From contig ADNK01001165.1 in the NCBI GenBank assembly GCA_000320545.1, positions 1-27,500 of the forward strand: a stretch of 27,500 nt of DNA. The letters run 5' to 3'. The translations under genes were made by a program, and so were the position numbers. Below, in pieces: positions 13,927-24,994 of this stretch; the first letter of the stretch is position 1; each line of letters begins with the position of its first letter. Under the pieces are notes generated by a model. The model saw only the letters and a list, made by a program, of their open reading frames with translations. It was not told the origin of the DNA and did no database searches. The DNA comes from Bigelowiella natans CCMP2755 (Eukaryota; Cercozoa; Chlorarachniophyceae).

Positions 13927-16900
13927 AACCCCTCTAACCTCCTCCCAGGAAAATCAATTTTACCGGGAAGGGCGACGAATGTTCGCAATTCACTGAACAA
14001 TCGAGTAATTAAAAAGCCCAAAATCAATGGAGCCCTAAATTAAAAATATGGGGACCACACATCACTAGATTTCGAGAAAGGAAAAACAACAAAACAATAG
14101 TTTGGGGGCATGAGTAGTAAACAACAAATACGAGAAGCATGGTGAGTTCTCGCTTCTCTTCACGTCGTTTTTAATGGGGACGCAGTATGGCACTATCACC
14201 TTTACAGCTGATCATCACTCTCTGCCCTCATTCAGGTGAATAACCTGTATAAAAGGTACGAGGGTATTGCGAACAAGATCATCAATACGTTGGGGAACGG
14301 CATGAAATCGACGGGGAACATCGGTTCGTAAGTAACGGAAAAAAAGACGCCAACCCCTCTCCTTCTCGGATTACTTTAATACAGAATTGCCTATTCTATT
14401 TATTGCCATTTCTTCCTGACACTTGTGTTGCGTTTTGACTGTGAAACCGAAATATGCAGGCCAGCAGCAAGTGAATACGTGCTTTCACTGTGCGGAGGTG
14501 AGCGCCGCCAACATGCACATCAAACTCTGCATACTTACCTCTTGGTTCAGTGCTAGAAGTACAATTAGTAGCTGACACACACGCACGCACGCACAAACTA
14601 GATATATTCAAATTTTGTGATAGATTCCCCGTTGTAGTGATCATCTTTCTGTTGCCGAAACAAAGGTCGGATCGACGAACACAAACCGCTTGATGACAAC
14701 TACATACATCCCCTCCTTCAAGCTTGCTCCCAACTTGGTGGATGCTGCTAGGCGACTTGTTCCGAGGTCTATTTTGACTCCTCTACTACTGATTTCCTTG
14801 CCGTTATTCTTCGTGTTTTTATAAAAAATACGTGAGCAACATTGGCCAGTTGGTATCATCTACGAATAGCGTTTTTCGCAATGCATGCTTGACTGTATTG
14901 CCTTTAACGTATTCCTTGTTGCGGTCGGTGTGTTTGCTACGGCGTGCGTTGTTCAGAGCGTATTCAGGTCTGATTACAGAGGATGGCCAAGTGCAGATCT
15001 ATTTAGCTACACTCAAGGATATGATGCGTTCTTTCCAAAACGTAAGCTTTAAATTAGAAGAAACTTCTCTCGTCTCCCCTGCCCTTTCTCTTCCCATTGC
15101 TTTGTGTAAGAAGTGGGGTGATGTCCGCTCACTCGCTCCTCCATCATCAGGCCGCTCAGAACTACGGACTTACCTACCAACCCGCCAAACTTAAGACCAC
15201 TCTCACCACGCTCGCTGACGAAAAACAGTTCCGCAAGCGAGACGGTGAAATAAATTCTTCTATACTTGTAGAATACCATACCGATTTATAAGCTCGCAGG
15301 ACATATTCATAAACGGTTCTTATGATCCCGTCCTCCACCCCCTTCTTCTCCCCTTTGTCCCCCGCCTGCCAATAGCGAACAACAATGCGGACCAGGGACA
15401 GTATGCGGCAACACGGGCAAAGATTGCACACCTGACATCTCTGAACTGCCCTCAGCAATGCCTCAGCTGCGATTCAGTGAGATCTAGTCTTCTAAAGTAT
15501 CCTCTAATGCGTTCAAGTACGGGTACATGCACCGGCGTATGTTCTGGTGGACAATGCGTCGCCTCAGGCTCAGGGACCGACTGCACTGAGGTCGGGGAGT
15601 TCATATTATATTCTTTTCTTGGCCCAGATTAGCTGTCACAATCATTACGTGTGCATGCCCTAGTATCTATTGATATGGAGACGATGGCACCAATGTAGAT
15701 CGGTAGAGTCGTTGTGGTGGTGGAGACTTGTATCCGAATATATGATCAATGCGTGAATACTTTATGCGCTTGACTGATGTTTCTGCATGTTGTGTGTTCC
15801 GGTGCGTTTGTGTGTGCAAACCTACATTATTCCAGTGTGCTAAGCTTTACAGCAATGGACCAGTAAGCATCGAAACCACGCCTATATCAGAGATCATTGC
15901 TGGTGGAGGCAGTCTCCCTTCTACAGGATCAACCCCAGTGCGAGATATGACGCCAGGGGAGATGCATGGAACAGGGTAAGAGCGAGCTTCACTGCTGAGT
16001 TTAATGGACTTGAATGTTTAATTGTGAACGAGCGTAACATAGCATCAGTTCGTTCACGCACAAACAAAAACATCCACACATCAGATAATATTTAGCTTAC
16101 TCTGTCTTTGCTTTGATAGGAGCGCCCAGACCGACGGCGATGTCGACGTTGTGAGCAGTTTGTTACCTAAAACTTAATCCTCCCACCCCTGCTCTCGAGC
16201 TCCTTCCCCTACATGGATGTTTTAAAATAAGAATCGTTCATGTTCAATGGCACCCGAAAACATCGATGAGATCTTTGCGGCAGTGTCGACATCGAATTCA
16301 TTGTTGTTTTTGGCTGTCAACGCTGAAAAGTAGTTAGAATTCATATTTAGCGGACTCCCAAAACTCCTTTTGTCCTCTATATACGGTCCTTCCTCAATTT
16401 CTTCCCTGTTCTTGATTGTTTCCTCAGATGGAAATCCGGATGGCGCCTCACCTGCTGATCCTGCCACAACAAACCCCATCCTGGTCAACCCCGACAACAC
16501 GATTGCAAGGGAGGGAACAGGAGGAGGGACCGGAGGAGGGGGGGAAGGCAGTAGTGGTAGCGGTGGAGGAAGTAGCAGTGGTGGAGGAAGTAGCAGTGGT
16601 GGAGGAAGTAGCAGTGGTGGAGGAAGCGGTGGAGACCGTAGTTCAACTAGCGCTAGCAGCGCCAGCAGCTCAGAGATGGGAGGAGGTGCGATAGCGGCGA
16701 CTGTGATCTTCACGCTTCTGGGAGCGGCCGGTCTTGTCTTTGCCGCTGTTTACTTCTATCGTAAGCACAAGCCTCAACGTCGTCGCTACAGTGCGGAGCT
16801 TCACACCGTGTCTCAAATAGGTGAGTAAGATTGTGTGGTGTCGTGATGATATGATGGTGGCTGTTTTTCTTCGGTGAGATTAATGCTGCGCTGCTGTTTT

Positions 16901-17279
16901 GGAGGGAGCTGGATAAGTTTTGCTGGCTCATCATTTATGCAGCTCTGACTCGATTCCCCTATTTACATTCTGTGTGAACCTATGTATAGGGCACCGCCCC
17001 AACCGAGGAGAGACGCTTGACATGGAGAGTGGTTGGGAGCCTCACCAGGATGAAAGCGGCCGCGTGTACTATTACAACCGGGAGACGGGCGAATCGAAAT
17101 GGAAAGATGATGGAGTTTCTGGCGGAAGCTCTCTAGCCATAGATACCAAGTCGGTAGGTGCACACGATGTGGTATCTCAAAACTCTGAACCGCCGAGCCC
17201 GACCAACCGCTCAAGGACGCCAAGCCCTGCTCGATCGCCAAGAAATCAGGGGAATACGGAAAACCCTATCACTGCATGA
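12185..17279 (+). CDS. Type I membrane protein with Cys-rich ectodomain, Gly/Ser stalk and cytoplasmic WW domain
   Basis: Family not recognised. Exons: 12185-12652, 12792-13028, 13245-13400, 13528-13587, 13705-13750, 13949-14004, 14236-14323, 14460-14497, 14666-14766, 14957-15041, 15151-15244, 15376-15590, 15836-15975, 16120-16157, 16428-16820, 16990-17279; phases agree, 834 aa. Residues 1-15 are a signal peptide (MMLLALLSLLLQCDA). The ectodomain to about residue 690 includes a beta-rich-looking part with RWNNPHASELEVNIW and CSGEGYQDN, a possible N-glycosylation site (NLT), CFHC, and a Cys-rich stretch (CPQQCLSCDS, CTGVCSGGQC). A Gly/Ser stalk spans about 639-675, one membrane span about 694-718, then the basic stop-transfer KHKPQRRR. 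A WW domain lies at about 753-779 (GWEPH ... RVYYYNRETGESKWKDD); its usual final Pro is missing. The tail carries several SP sites (PPSP, TPSPARSP). Likely role: surface receptor or adhesion protein binding proline-rich partners. The least certain junctions are the donors at 14323, 14766 and 15590 and the acceptor at 15835. Confidence 0.78.
13886..13922. repeat. (CT)n microsatellite
   Basis: Dinucleotide repeat in the intron before exon 13949-14004 of the membrane protein gene, close to the acceptor and able to serve as pyrimidine tract. Confidence 0.95.
16553..16632 (+). repeat. 18-bp coding minisatellite
   Basis: About four tandem units of 18 bp, coding for repeated Ser-Ser-Ser-Gly-Gly-Gly, form the juxtamembrane stalk of the membrane protein. 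The unit length is a multiple of three, so copy-number changes would alter stalk length without frameshift. Confidence 0.9.
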
Positions 17280-18470
17280 TAACGCAGCTAAAGAGCAAGC
17301 TACATTGAAATACATTGAAACTAAAACCTGAGAATCTCCATAGCAATGCAACGAAGTCTTGATTAGCTATATAGCATTGCAGCGGCAACGTTCACCGCTT
17401 CATTATTGAGTTTTAGCAAGCGCATACGTGACATAGTTACATTGTTGCTCGCATGCATGGCCGGTGTGACGACTAATTATAATGAACCGTATCGTAAGTC
17501 GTGATGCTAGCTGTGATACCGCGCAGTCTCGTGCTGCAGTTTCGTAGTATATACATTTAGACATCACGCACATAGTCAACGCTTTTTAGTCTTTGCGTCA
17601 CAATAAATGCTCGTGCAATGCTCAGTCAAAGCAATGCACGCGTGCTCGCCGCAATGATGATGCTGAGGTGCCGTCGCAAACAAGAAATAAATGTCACACA
17701 ACCCTACGTGCAAATCTACACATGTGTGTGGCATAGAAAACAGCCATCCCGTTGTCCTCTCCTGTTGTTTCGTCAAGTAGGGCCATAGCCTGGTATGTGT
17801 CTGTCTAGCTGTGTGCATTTGTGTCAATGTTATCCTTCAGAGCATGATGTGGAATGTTCATGCATTAGCGCGGCGCTATGTAGAAAATTACGTGCCTGCA
17901 AACCTAACCGCGGGTTACTTACACACTGTGGATGTGCCTATCTTGCTACTTCCAACCCCGCACGTACACAGCACCCGACCCTCGCGAGATGGACCTCGAA
18001 GATGGGCTGTCTATATCAGAATCCTTGCACACCGATGCAATGAAATTGGGTCTGCTGTTTAAGTAATAAGCACTATGACAACCCTAACAAACTCGGAGGC
18101 AGGGTGAAGCCTCGCTGCATGCAGCGCTGTGTGGACATTGTTGGGGGCTGGCTAAGTTTGCTTGAATTTCGATGATTCTTCCTTCTCAATTCCGAGCCCC
18201 CGAGAGACAAGCTGTTACCCGTTACTACCAGCTGAAAATCACAACTTGCACGAATCGACTTGGTGATGATGATGATCGATTTTCGAATCTAAAAAAACTG
18301 TCTCGGGCCGGTTATTACCCGCTGTAAATATTGACAAGAATATTGACTTGGGTTCTTGAAACTGTTGGAAAAGATTCGGAAGCCAATCCCCCCCCAACAT
18401 GCAGCTGTACATTCAAAAGGCGTGTGCTGCTGTGCATTCAAAGTGCGTGTGTTGAAAAACCCTAGTTGTC
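17280..18470. other. Spacer, no gene recognised
   Basis: Contains the 3' flank of the membrane protein gene and the 5' flank of the orphan ORF. No microsatellites of note. Short words such as CATGCATG and GCTAGC recur. A short imperfect direct repeat around CATTCAAA lies just before 18471 (about 18411-18450). No open frame here shows motif support. Confidence 0.6.
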
Positions 18471-19133
18471 ATGAAAGGCGGGGACAGAGGTGATCCAGGC
18501 GAGAATTCTGCGGAACCTGGCAAGCGCAGCAGTATCGAGCCAGCAACAGACGAGAAAGCAATGAAGAAAGGGGTTGGCGGGGGAGAAGGGAAAACCTCAG
18601 AGGTAACATTGGAACCCGCCTTGTCCACATTGCTGGCCAAAAATGCCCTACTAAGGAAGTACGGCTCTATCTTAGCAAAGCTCAAAACCTCATCGTTGGG
18701 CCTTGAACTGATCAACAAAGATACTCTGTTGTCCCTCTGTAAGCAGGCAGGGATGCATAAACGGGGCCACCAGATGCGCATGCGACGGGTGTGGGAAGCC
18801 TGTAAGACAACTACTTCGATCACTGGCCAAATTCATGCGCGCGCAGCCAGGTTATCCGCGTCTAAGTTGACCGTCGATGATGTGGAAATCATGGAAATCC
18901 ACGTGTTCCGTTGGGAGGAAAAGACCAAGGCCGTGGATCTGCTTGCATCTGACGCCGCCAGGGAGCTACCGCAGAGTGATTTGGAGTCCATCTCAGCTGC
19001 CTTGGCCAGAATGAAAACTTGCAACAACAAGCAAAAGAGCCGATGTGAAACCAATGCTCTGCGCGACGAGCAAGATGGGATTTACAACACAAACTACTTC
19101 CCACAGGGCATCAAGTTCCGCACAGAAAAGTAG
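18471..19133 (+). CDS. Orphan intronless ORF, 220 aa, function unknown
   Basis: No family recognised. The frame is open for 220 codons with an in-frame stop shortly before the ATG, and contains no simple repeats. The N-terminal 40 residues are Gly-, Glu- and Lys-rich and probably disordered. Residues of about 45-90 look helical and Leu-rich (TLEPALSTLLAKN), followed by a basic stretch (HKRGHQMRMRR) and a second helical, acidic segment (SKLTVDDVEIMEIHVFRWEE). No signal peptide or membrane segment. It is the only single-exon gene candidate in a window of highly split genes, so it could be a retrogene, a mobile-element remnant or a chance ORF. Confidence 0.45.
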   Translation: MKGGDRGDPGENSAEPGKRSSIEPATDEKAMKKGVGGGEGKTSEVTLEPALSTLLAKNALLRKYGSILAKLKTSSLGLELINKDTLLSLCKQAGMHKRGHQMRMRRVWEACKTTTSITGQIHARAARLSASKLTVDDVEIMEIHVFRWEEKTKAVDLLASDAARELPQSDLESISAALARMKTCNNKQKSRCETNALRDEQDGIYNTNYFPQGIKFRTEK

Positions 19134-20497
19134 ACCACCCACCCTACCCCAACCCAAACATTCCATCAATGAATCATGATTGCGATAATACACAGGTATA
19201 TGTATTCGAAGTGGTTTTCCGACGAGCACATGAACATCCTGGCGTTGGGGAAGCTGCCTTCTGTAAGGGATACTGAGAGCTGCTGGCCGGAACTAATGCT
19301 CGGGTGCACGTCAGAGCTGAATCTGGGTCTGGTGGTGCAGTATAGACACCGTGGGACAATGATAGATGAATGGTCACATGGACCACATTCGCGAAACCAT
19401 CATAAACTTGGTGAGCAGGTGTTCGGTACGCTTCGTGCCATGGCATGGAGTGAAAAAATGCAGACATCGGCGGCTGCCACAGCCACATGACGCCGAACTG
19501 TACATTTTACGGCTCAATGAAATGACAATTGTGGTCCAATCTGTAATGGCGCAATTGATGCATCATGTAGCACGAGAACATCGCTGGCGGTGCACTCAGC
19601 CACTGCATCGTTTCCTTTGCAACGCTAACTAGCTATACGGTGCGTCCAGACGTGTAGCTTGCAAGCGTAGCAAAGAGCAAACAGTCGTTGTGTGTGACAT
19701 GGGTGTGCTGTTCGGCGCGAAATTATTGAGTGCACATGCACGTGCACATGTGCAGGGCCAAAACACACGAGCCCTGGTAGCCTGGAGCCACACGATGCTA
19801 CTTGTGCGCGCTAGATTGGATGTTGGTCAGATGTAAACCCTGGCCGATATGGCAATGGAATGTGTGGACTCATAAGTCCCTACACGTGCATGCTGTCCTA
19901 GTGTCCGCTGTGACATCCGCATCGACCACTTCGCACATGTGCCTCTTGCAGCACCGTCGTGTTGTGTCGTGACTTGTTATTTGGTGCATGTGTGGATGTG
20001 AAAGGAGCAAATGTGCCTTTTTTTGTGCACATGAAGAATGGGTACATGTGTTTACATGCGCGTACACGTATGTGGACTTGTAAGTCCCTGTAGGAAAGCG
20101 CATCGCCGATGCTAACCAACATCATCTAACATGAATGTTCAATGCAGGGCAGGTGACACTGCTGGTACAACTACTATCATGCACGACTAGTCACGTGTAT
20201 GCATATGTGCGGACAGACATATAGCCATCATGTCAAAAACATTCACAGAAGGCTAAACATAACTTAAAATATGATATAGTCAGTGTCATTACGCACATGA
20301 GCGATTTGCAGAATTCTCGTTGATACAGCATGCCGCCAGCGATAGAGTTTGTACTAATTTCTAGGGAATTCTCGGAGCATTCGTTTGACTCTAAATGGGG
20401 TCTCCAGCTTGCTCGGCTCTGATGTGTCCACTGTCCGTACTGTAGTCGGTTGTTCGTTAAATAATATCCAAACATTCACGTAGCGGTGCCGGAGCAT
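19134..20497. other. Spacer, no gene recognised
   Basis: Lies between the orphan ORF and the 3' end of the HopJ-like gene. Frames of about 75-105 codons near 19174-19632 occur on both strands and overlap each other; none shows recognisable motifs. The stretch 19650-20230 is rich in ACATGTG, GCACATG and CACGTG-type words and lacks microsatellites. Confidence 0.6.
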
Positions 20498-20726
20498 CTA
20501 TGGAATCCAGATATCCGAATTTGGGTCCCAATCTTGGCTGCCCGAGATCGTCGAAGCTTCCTCTAGCAGCTTGTTGGGGTCTTCGTTATAGTCGTAAGCG
20601 GCCCCCTTCGGGTAGATCGACAAGCCATTTGGGAACTTGAGGTAGTTCCAACCCTTCTCTCCCAGTTCAGGTGAACCGATCATCTTGGCTGCGGTTGTCA
20701 CCGGAATGCCACCAAGGATTGCAAAG

Positions 20727-20769
<43 letters not shown>

Positions 20770-21288
20770 GGTTACACCATATCATGTTAGTTCGTGTTAA
20801 CACAACTCTCTGTTTACTTCTAGGGATATGCGTGCACGCGAAAGCACACGTCGGGACGACCGGATCAGTGCACACACTCACACACGCCCACACAAATAGA
20901 AAAAGATTGAAAGAAAGCTATTCAAACTGCTAGCACTAATTCGGATTGGCATGAATGCATCGTGATCGCAAGCATTGCTACGCACCTTAAAGCTTTTGCG
21001 ATGTCTGCCTTGTCGCCCTTATCTACATCCTCCTCGCCGATAGAGAATCGTACGGGCATGTACTCGAAGTTAGCATCGATCATCTCCAATGTTGAGGGCA
21101 GGGCCGCGCTATTAGGATCTGCTTTTAACTTGTCAGCGAATTCTTGAGCAGCATCAGTGAACTTCAACTGGGCAGTGCCTCCGAGGTTTTGGCAGTACAC
21201 GTTGGTGTCTAGGTAGGTAGCAGCGGGAGTAGTAGATTTACAGAGAGAGTGTTACAGGGAGGAAAAAATAGAAAAATTTGATTATATA

Positions 21289-21329
<41 letters not shown>

Positions 21330-21859
21330 AAGCAGACCGAAAGGCCTTGGGCCAAGCGAAAAGCAGGAGGTATGTATTGTAGGTGAAGGAAAATGCGTCA
21401 ACTCATCTCAACTCTCGGATGGTGCTTTAGAAATGGTGAGATTCATCGTAGTGGCGTAATTATTAGTGCTAGGAGATAAAATTTAGCAAGAAATCAACTT
21501 TGTACCATAGGTAAGATCCTCATCCACAATAAACCTGATTACGTGTGTAAATCAGCTTCCGTCCTAGTTTTATTGCCCTGTCTCTCTTCTCCCCCCTTCG
21601 ATTACGAAATGTTAAATCACCCTGCTTTATCCCGTCTGAGTTGAGTAACCCAGATAGGCCTTCTTGCCTGGTGAGGAGAGTAGAGTCCTCCCCTTGTAGC
21701 AGCTGTGACTCTACCAGATACCGGTAACGCAACAGGGTTCTGCAACGAGTGGCGGATGATGCCGCATAGAACCATTCCAGCACTAGCAAATAGCACCAAG
21801 CTAATAATAGCACAGTGGCTGTTGTTACGACGAAGGAGGGGGGCTCGAGACAACAGCAT
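20498..21859 (-). CDS. HopJ-like protein with hydrophobic N-terminus
   Basis: Exons (minus): 21859-21715, 21208-20986, 20726-20498; phases agree, 198 aa. The HopJ family (named after a bacterial type III effector) is of unknown biochemical function and also occurs in algae; the match here is from memory of the family pattern. The supporting stretch is LEMIDANFEYMPVRFSIG, followed by a Lys/Asp-rich segment, then LSFAILGGIP and GWNYLKFPNGLSIYPKG, in the order and spacing I associate with HopJ. Residues about 14-35 are strongly hydrophobic after a short basic stretch (RR), suggesting a signal anchor or organelle-targeting presequence. The C-terminus is acidic. The first exon is the least certain; the start could also be ATG 21970 upstream in the same frame. 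The gene is divergent from the hydrolase at 22269. Confidence 0.65.
20730..20764. repeat. (AT)n microsatellite
   Basis: Dinucleotide repeat abutting the acceptor of the last HopJ-like exon; the TA run ends within a few bases of the splice AG. Confidence 0.95.
21283..21326. repeat. (AT)n microsatellite
   Basis: Interrupted AT repeat in the first intron of the HopJ-like gene. Confidence 0.95.
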
Positions 21860-22268
21860 GACGATGAAGTTGTTGCTACGCAGGTATGGTATGCAGAGTG
21901 GGAGGAGAGCAGAGGCGGGGGGAAGGAGGTGGAAAAGACACTGGCCGACATCGTGAAAACCTTGTCGCACCCTTGAAAATCCCCATTATCATCCCTTCTA
22001 AAAATGAAAAAGATGAGAAGCGGTTCTGGTCGAGGTTCCTAATGCAAATACTCTATATTCTCTATCGAGCGACAATAGTGATCAGTTGTCGTAGGGTAAA
22101 ATCGCCGATCTTAGAATCACCTCTGATCTACTGCAAAAGAGCAGTCAAACCTATCAATTGTCAGCACCAAGATTCTCAGTTGCCTCCCCCGGTGACACCA
22201 ACACATTTCCTCAAAACCCACTTACTGACCTCATCGACACCTCTATTGACAACAGATACGTGCTACGA
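21860..22268. promoter_or_regulatory. Divergent upstream region between HopJ-like gene and hydrolase
   Basis: About 409 bp separate the two proposed start codons, which face away from each other, so a shared or back-to-back promoter is expected. The plus frame of the hydrolase stays open upstream to about 22158 with protein-like composition, so part of this region could be coding if a 5' exon exists. No clear core promoter element is visible. Confidence 0.5.
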
Positions 22269-23952
22269 ATGACAAATTTGAGGCATATCGGTGTTGTGAG
22301 TATGGTAGCGGCCATTGCTTACCTCTGGTCGCCAAAGGACCGCATATACCGTGTCCAAGAGGCCTTCCGCGACACAGCTCCTGGAGAGTTCATTGAAATC
22401 AACGGAGTGCGTACCCATTACACGGTACCCTTCGATGGAGAATTATGATATAATTGTGTGCGGCGTCGTCGTCGTCGCCGCCACCGTCGTCGTTATACTG
22501 TCACTCACTCATCATTCTTCTTGATGACGATATAAGATCCAGGGTTCTGGTGAGCTCATTGTCATGATTCACGGACTTGGTTCTGGATGGTCCCAAGGTT
22601 GAACCCCCTTCCTCCTCCTTTCTACCCCCCTCCTCCCTCCCTCCCTCCCTCCCTCCCTCCTCATATTCCCGTACCGTATTTTGTGGGGTATACATTTAAG
22701 TATTTGGGTAGAAACACAGCACAGTTGCTACCACTCGCGCAGTTGTGATCGACATATTCTTCGACAAGGATAGTACACACTATGAGCATATTATGATTGT
22801 AAGTACTCATCCATATGAAGTATTGAAATGAAGTCCTGCTACTTTCTTCGTCGTCTTTCTCTCACTTATTTCAGCATTTGGAGATATGATTCCTCATCTT
22901 ACAAAGACAAACACGGTATAACACTGTTGTTGCCCTAGCTTTTGCAATCATCTACACGCCATCTTTCACCTGGTTTACCCTACTATCACTGGGTTCTTCT
23001 AGTTATTGTGATGAAGACGAGGACGATGACAACGATGATGATTAGTGAAGATGATGGATGATGATGATGATGGTGATGATGTTGATACTGAATGAAATTT
23101 CTGATGAACTATAGGTTCTCGCATTCGACCTCTATGGAGTTGGGTAAATGATAAACTTTTAATGGATAGATGATAATGACAATGCTGATGATGCTGAAAA
23201 TGACGACGACCCTCAGATTCCCACCTCATCCATATGATCGTAACATGGAGAGCTTGTTACTGTTCTTGCACATACATACCCATCGCGATCGAACTGTGAG
23301 AACTGCGCCGCTACATTTTTTTTTTTGAAGTTGCCTTCCCGCAGTGATGTGTATGAGCTCATTTGTTCATTGATTCCGGTAGCTTTAGCGACGGTACCTC
23401 GGAGAACATGGACATGGAAAGGATAGTTTCTCATGTAATTCTCGCCTATGCCGGTGTCGCTGCTGTCAACTAATTCTTCAATTTCCTTCTGTTTTGATTA
23501 CATTCATGTTTTCCAACTTGCAGTTGGCACAGCTACTGCTCAAGCTGTCCGTAAGAACCAAGGGCCTGACAGTCAGGTGAGTACTAAATGCCATCACAGT
23601 GTTAGTCGGAGCTTTCCCAATGCAGAGGACAACATCCTTCCTCTTTCATCGTCGACATTCTTCATAATAGATCTTGCAAAACACGAGACCATATGCGGCA
23701 ATAATGTGTCTTTCCATAGCCTTCATCATCAGTATCTCATCATCATCATCATCATCACCATTATCATCATTCATCATCCACCATCATTATCATCTCCTCG
23801 TCGTGCGCCATTCCCTCACTGCTTCCCTGTTTTGACTTCAGGCCTTTCACCCTGGTTGGCTATTCTATGGGAGGGGCTGCAGCAACGGGTACGCGAGCAG
23901 CGCTTCGAGCATGATGACTTTGAGTTATATCTAATGATGTTTAGGCTGGCTA

Positions 23953-23989
<37 letters not shown>

Positions 23990-24214
23990 TCTTCAGGCTT
24001 TGCTCTTGAATTTGACAGCTTGATCAAAAACCTGATCCTGATGGCTCCTGCAGGTTGCCTGTGATGGATGCCGTCATAGCGATAACAGCAGCAGCAGCAG
24101 CAACAACAATTATGATGAGTGATAATGCTGTAACTTCGATGATGAGCAAGCAACTCCTTCCTACAAAGTCGACTATCGATGTATTGGATGTCGCCACACT
24201 AGCGACGACGGTGT

Positions 24215-24246
<32 letters not shown>

Positions 24247-24959
24247 GCGGGTGAATGAACTACTCCTCATTCTTCTCGTTGTTCGGATCAACGATTAGGC
24301 GTAAAGGTACCTATCCCAGTGGAAGGGGAGCTAATCAAGGTAATGCGTACAGCCCATCAGCTTCATTCGCTTTGTATCATGCTAGTCTGCATCTATTTTC
24401 TTGCTTTCCCACCCCCGTTTGTTTCGAATGCGCAACATTCCCGCGACTTTCATCGGTCACCACCGTTGTCATCTCCATCGTCGTTGCACATGTTGGTTGA
24501 TTGATAAGCACCCTCTACTTCTTCTTTCCAGGAGCATCATTAGTGTTTATGATACCGTGAGGGTGAGATGGTGTGTTCTCCAATCAATGTCAGATTCCGA
24601 TTATTGGCGATCTTCTATTCCAAGCCATGGCTCCTTTCATCATCAAAAACCAGGTACACAACACCGATCTTTCTGTGGTTCAAAGCCGCTCTGATTGTAG
24701 GAGGTGTAAACAACAACTACAACTACTACTACTACCACTCACTGCTGCTTGCACGAATGCGCATCATGTAATCTTAACCACCACCATCACTGGCAATGCT
24801 CGCTGGATCTTGATATCATCGACTAGCATGCTCTTAATACCTCTTCGTTATATCTGCATCCACATTTAAACCTAAATTTGTTTCTAATCTCACCCGATAT
24901 TATCAGCTGCCGCGAGGACATATTAAGGGCGATGACTTCGGTACGGTTAACGCCTCCCC

Positions 24960-24994
<35 letters not shown>

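Noticed and set aside
16416-16694. Alternative plus frame through the stalk exon
   Set aside because: It begins at an ATG exposed at the splice acceptor and reads Glu/Val repeats; it loses the membrane span and does not join exon 16 in phase.
16222-16713. 163-codon Pro/Leu-rich minus-strand frame
   Set aside because: Antisense shadow of the Gly/Ser stalk exon; the sense frame gives a coherent stalk, membrane span and basic stop-transfer.
18413-18823. 136-codon minus-strand frame opposite the orphan ORF
   Set aside because: Shorter, lies wholly antisense and has no motif; treated as a shadow of the 18471-19133 frame.
19174-19632. Overlapping frames of about 88-104 codons on both strands
   Set aside because: They lie on top of one another, show no motif or splice support and sit in spacer-type sequence.
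24530-24582. Extra hydrolase exon starting after TTTCCAG at about 24531 (SLVFMIP-like)
   Set aside because: The reading that looks hydrolase-like does not keep phase with exon 9, and the phase that fits stops after three codons; exon 9 joins exon 10 directly in phase 0.
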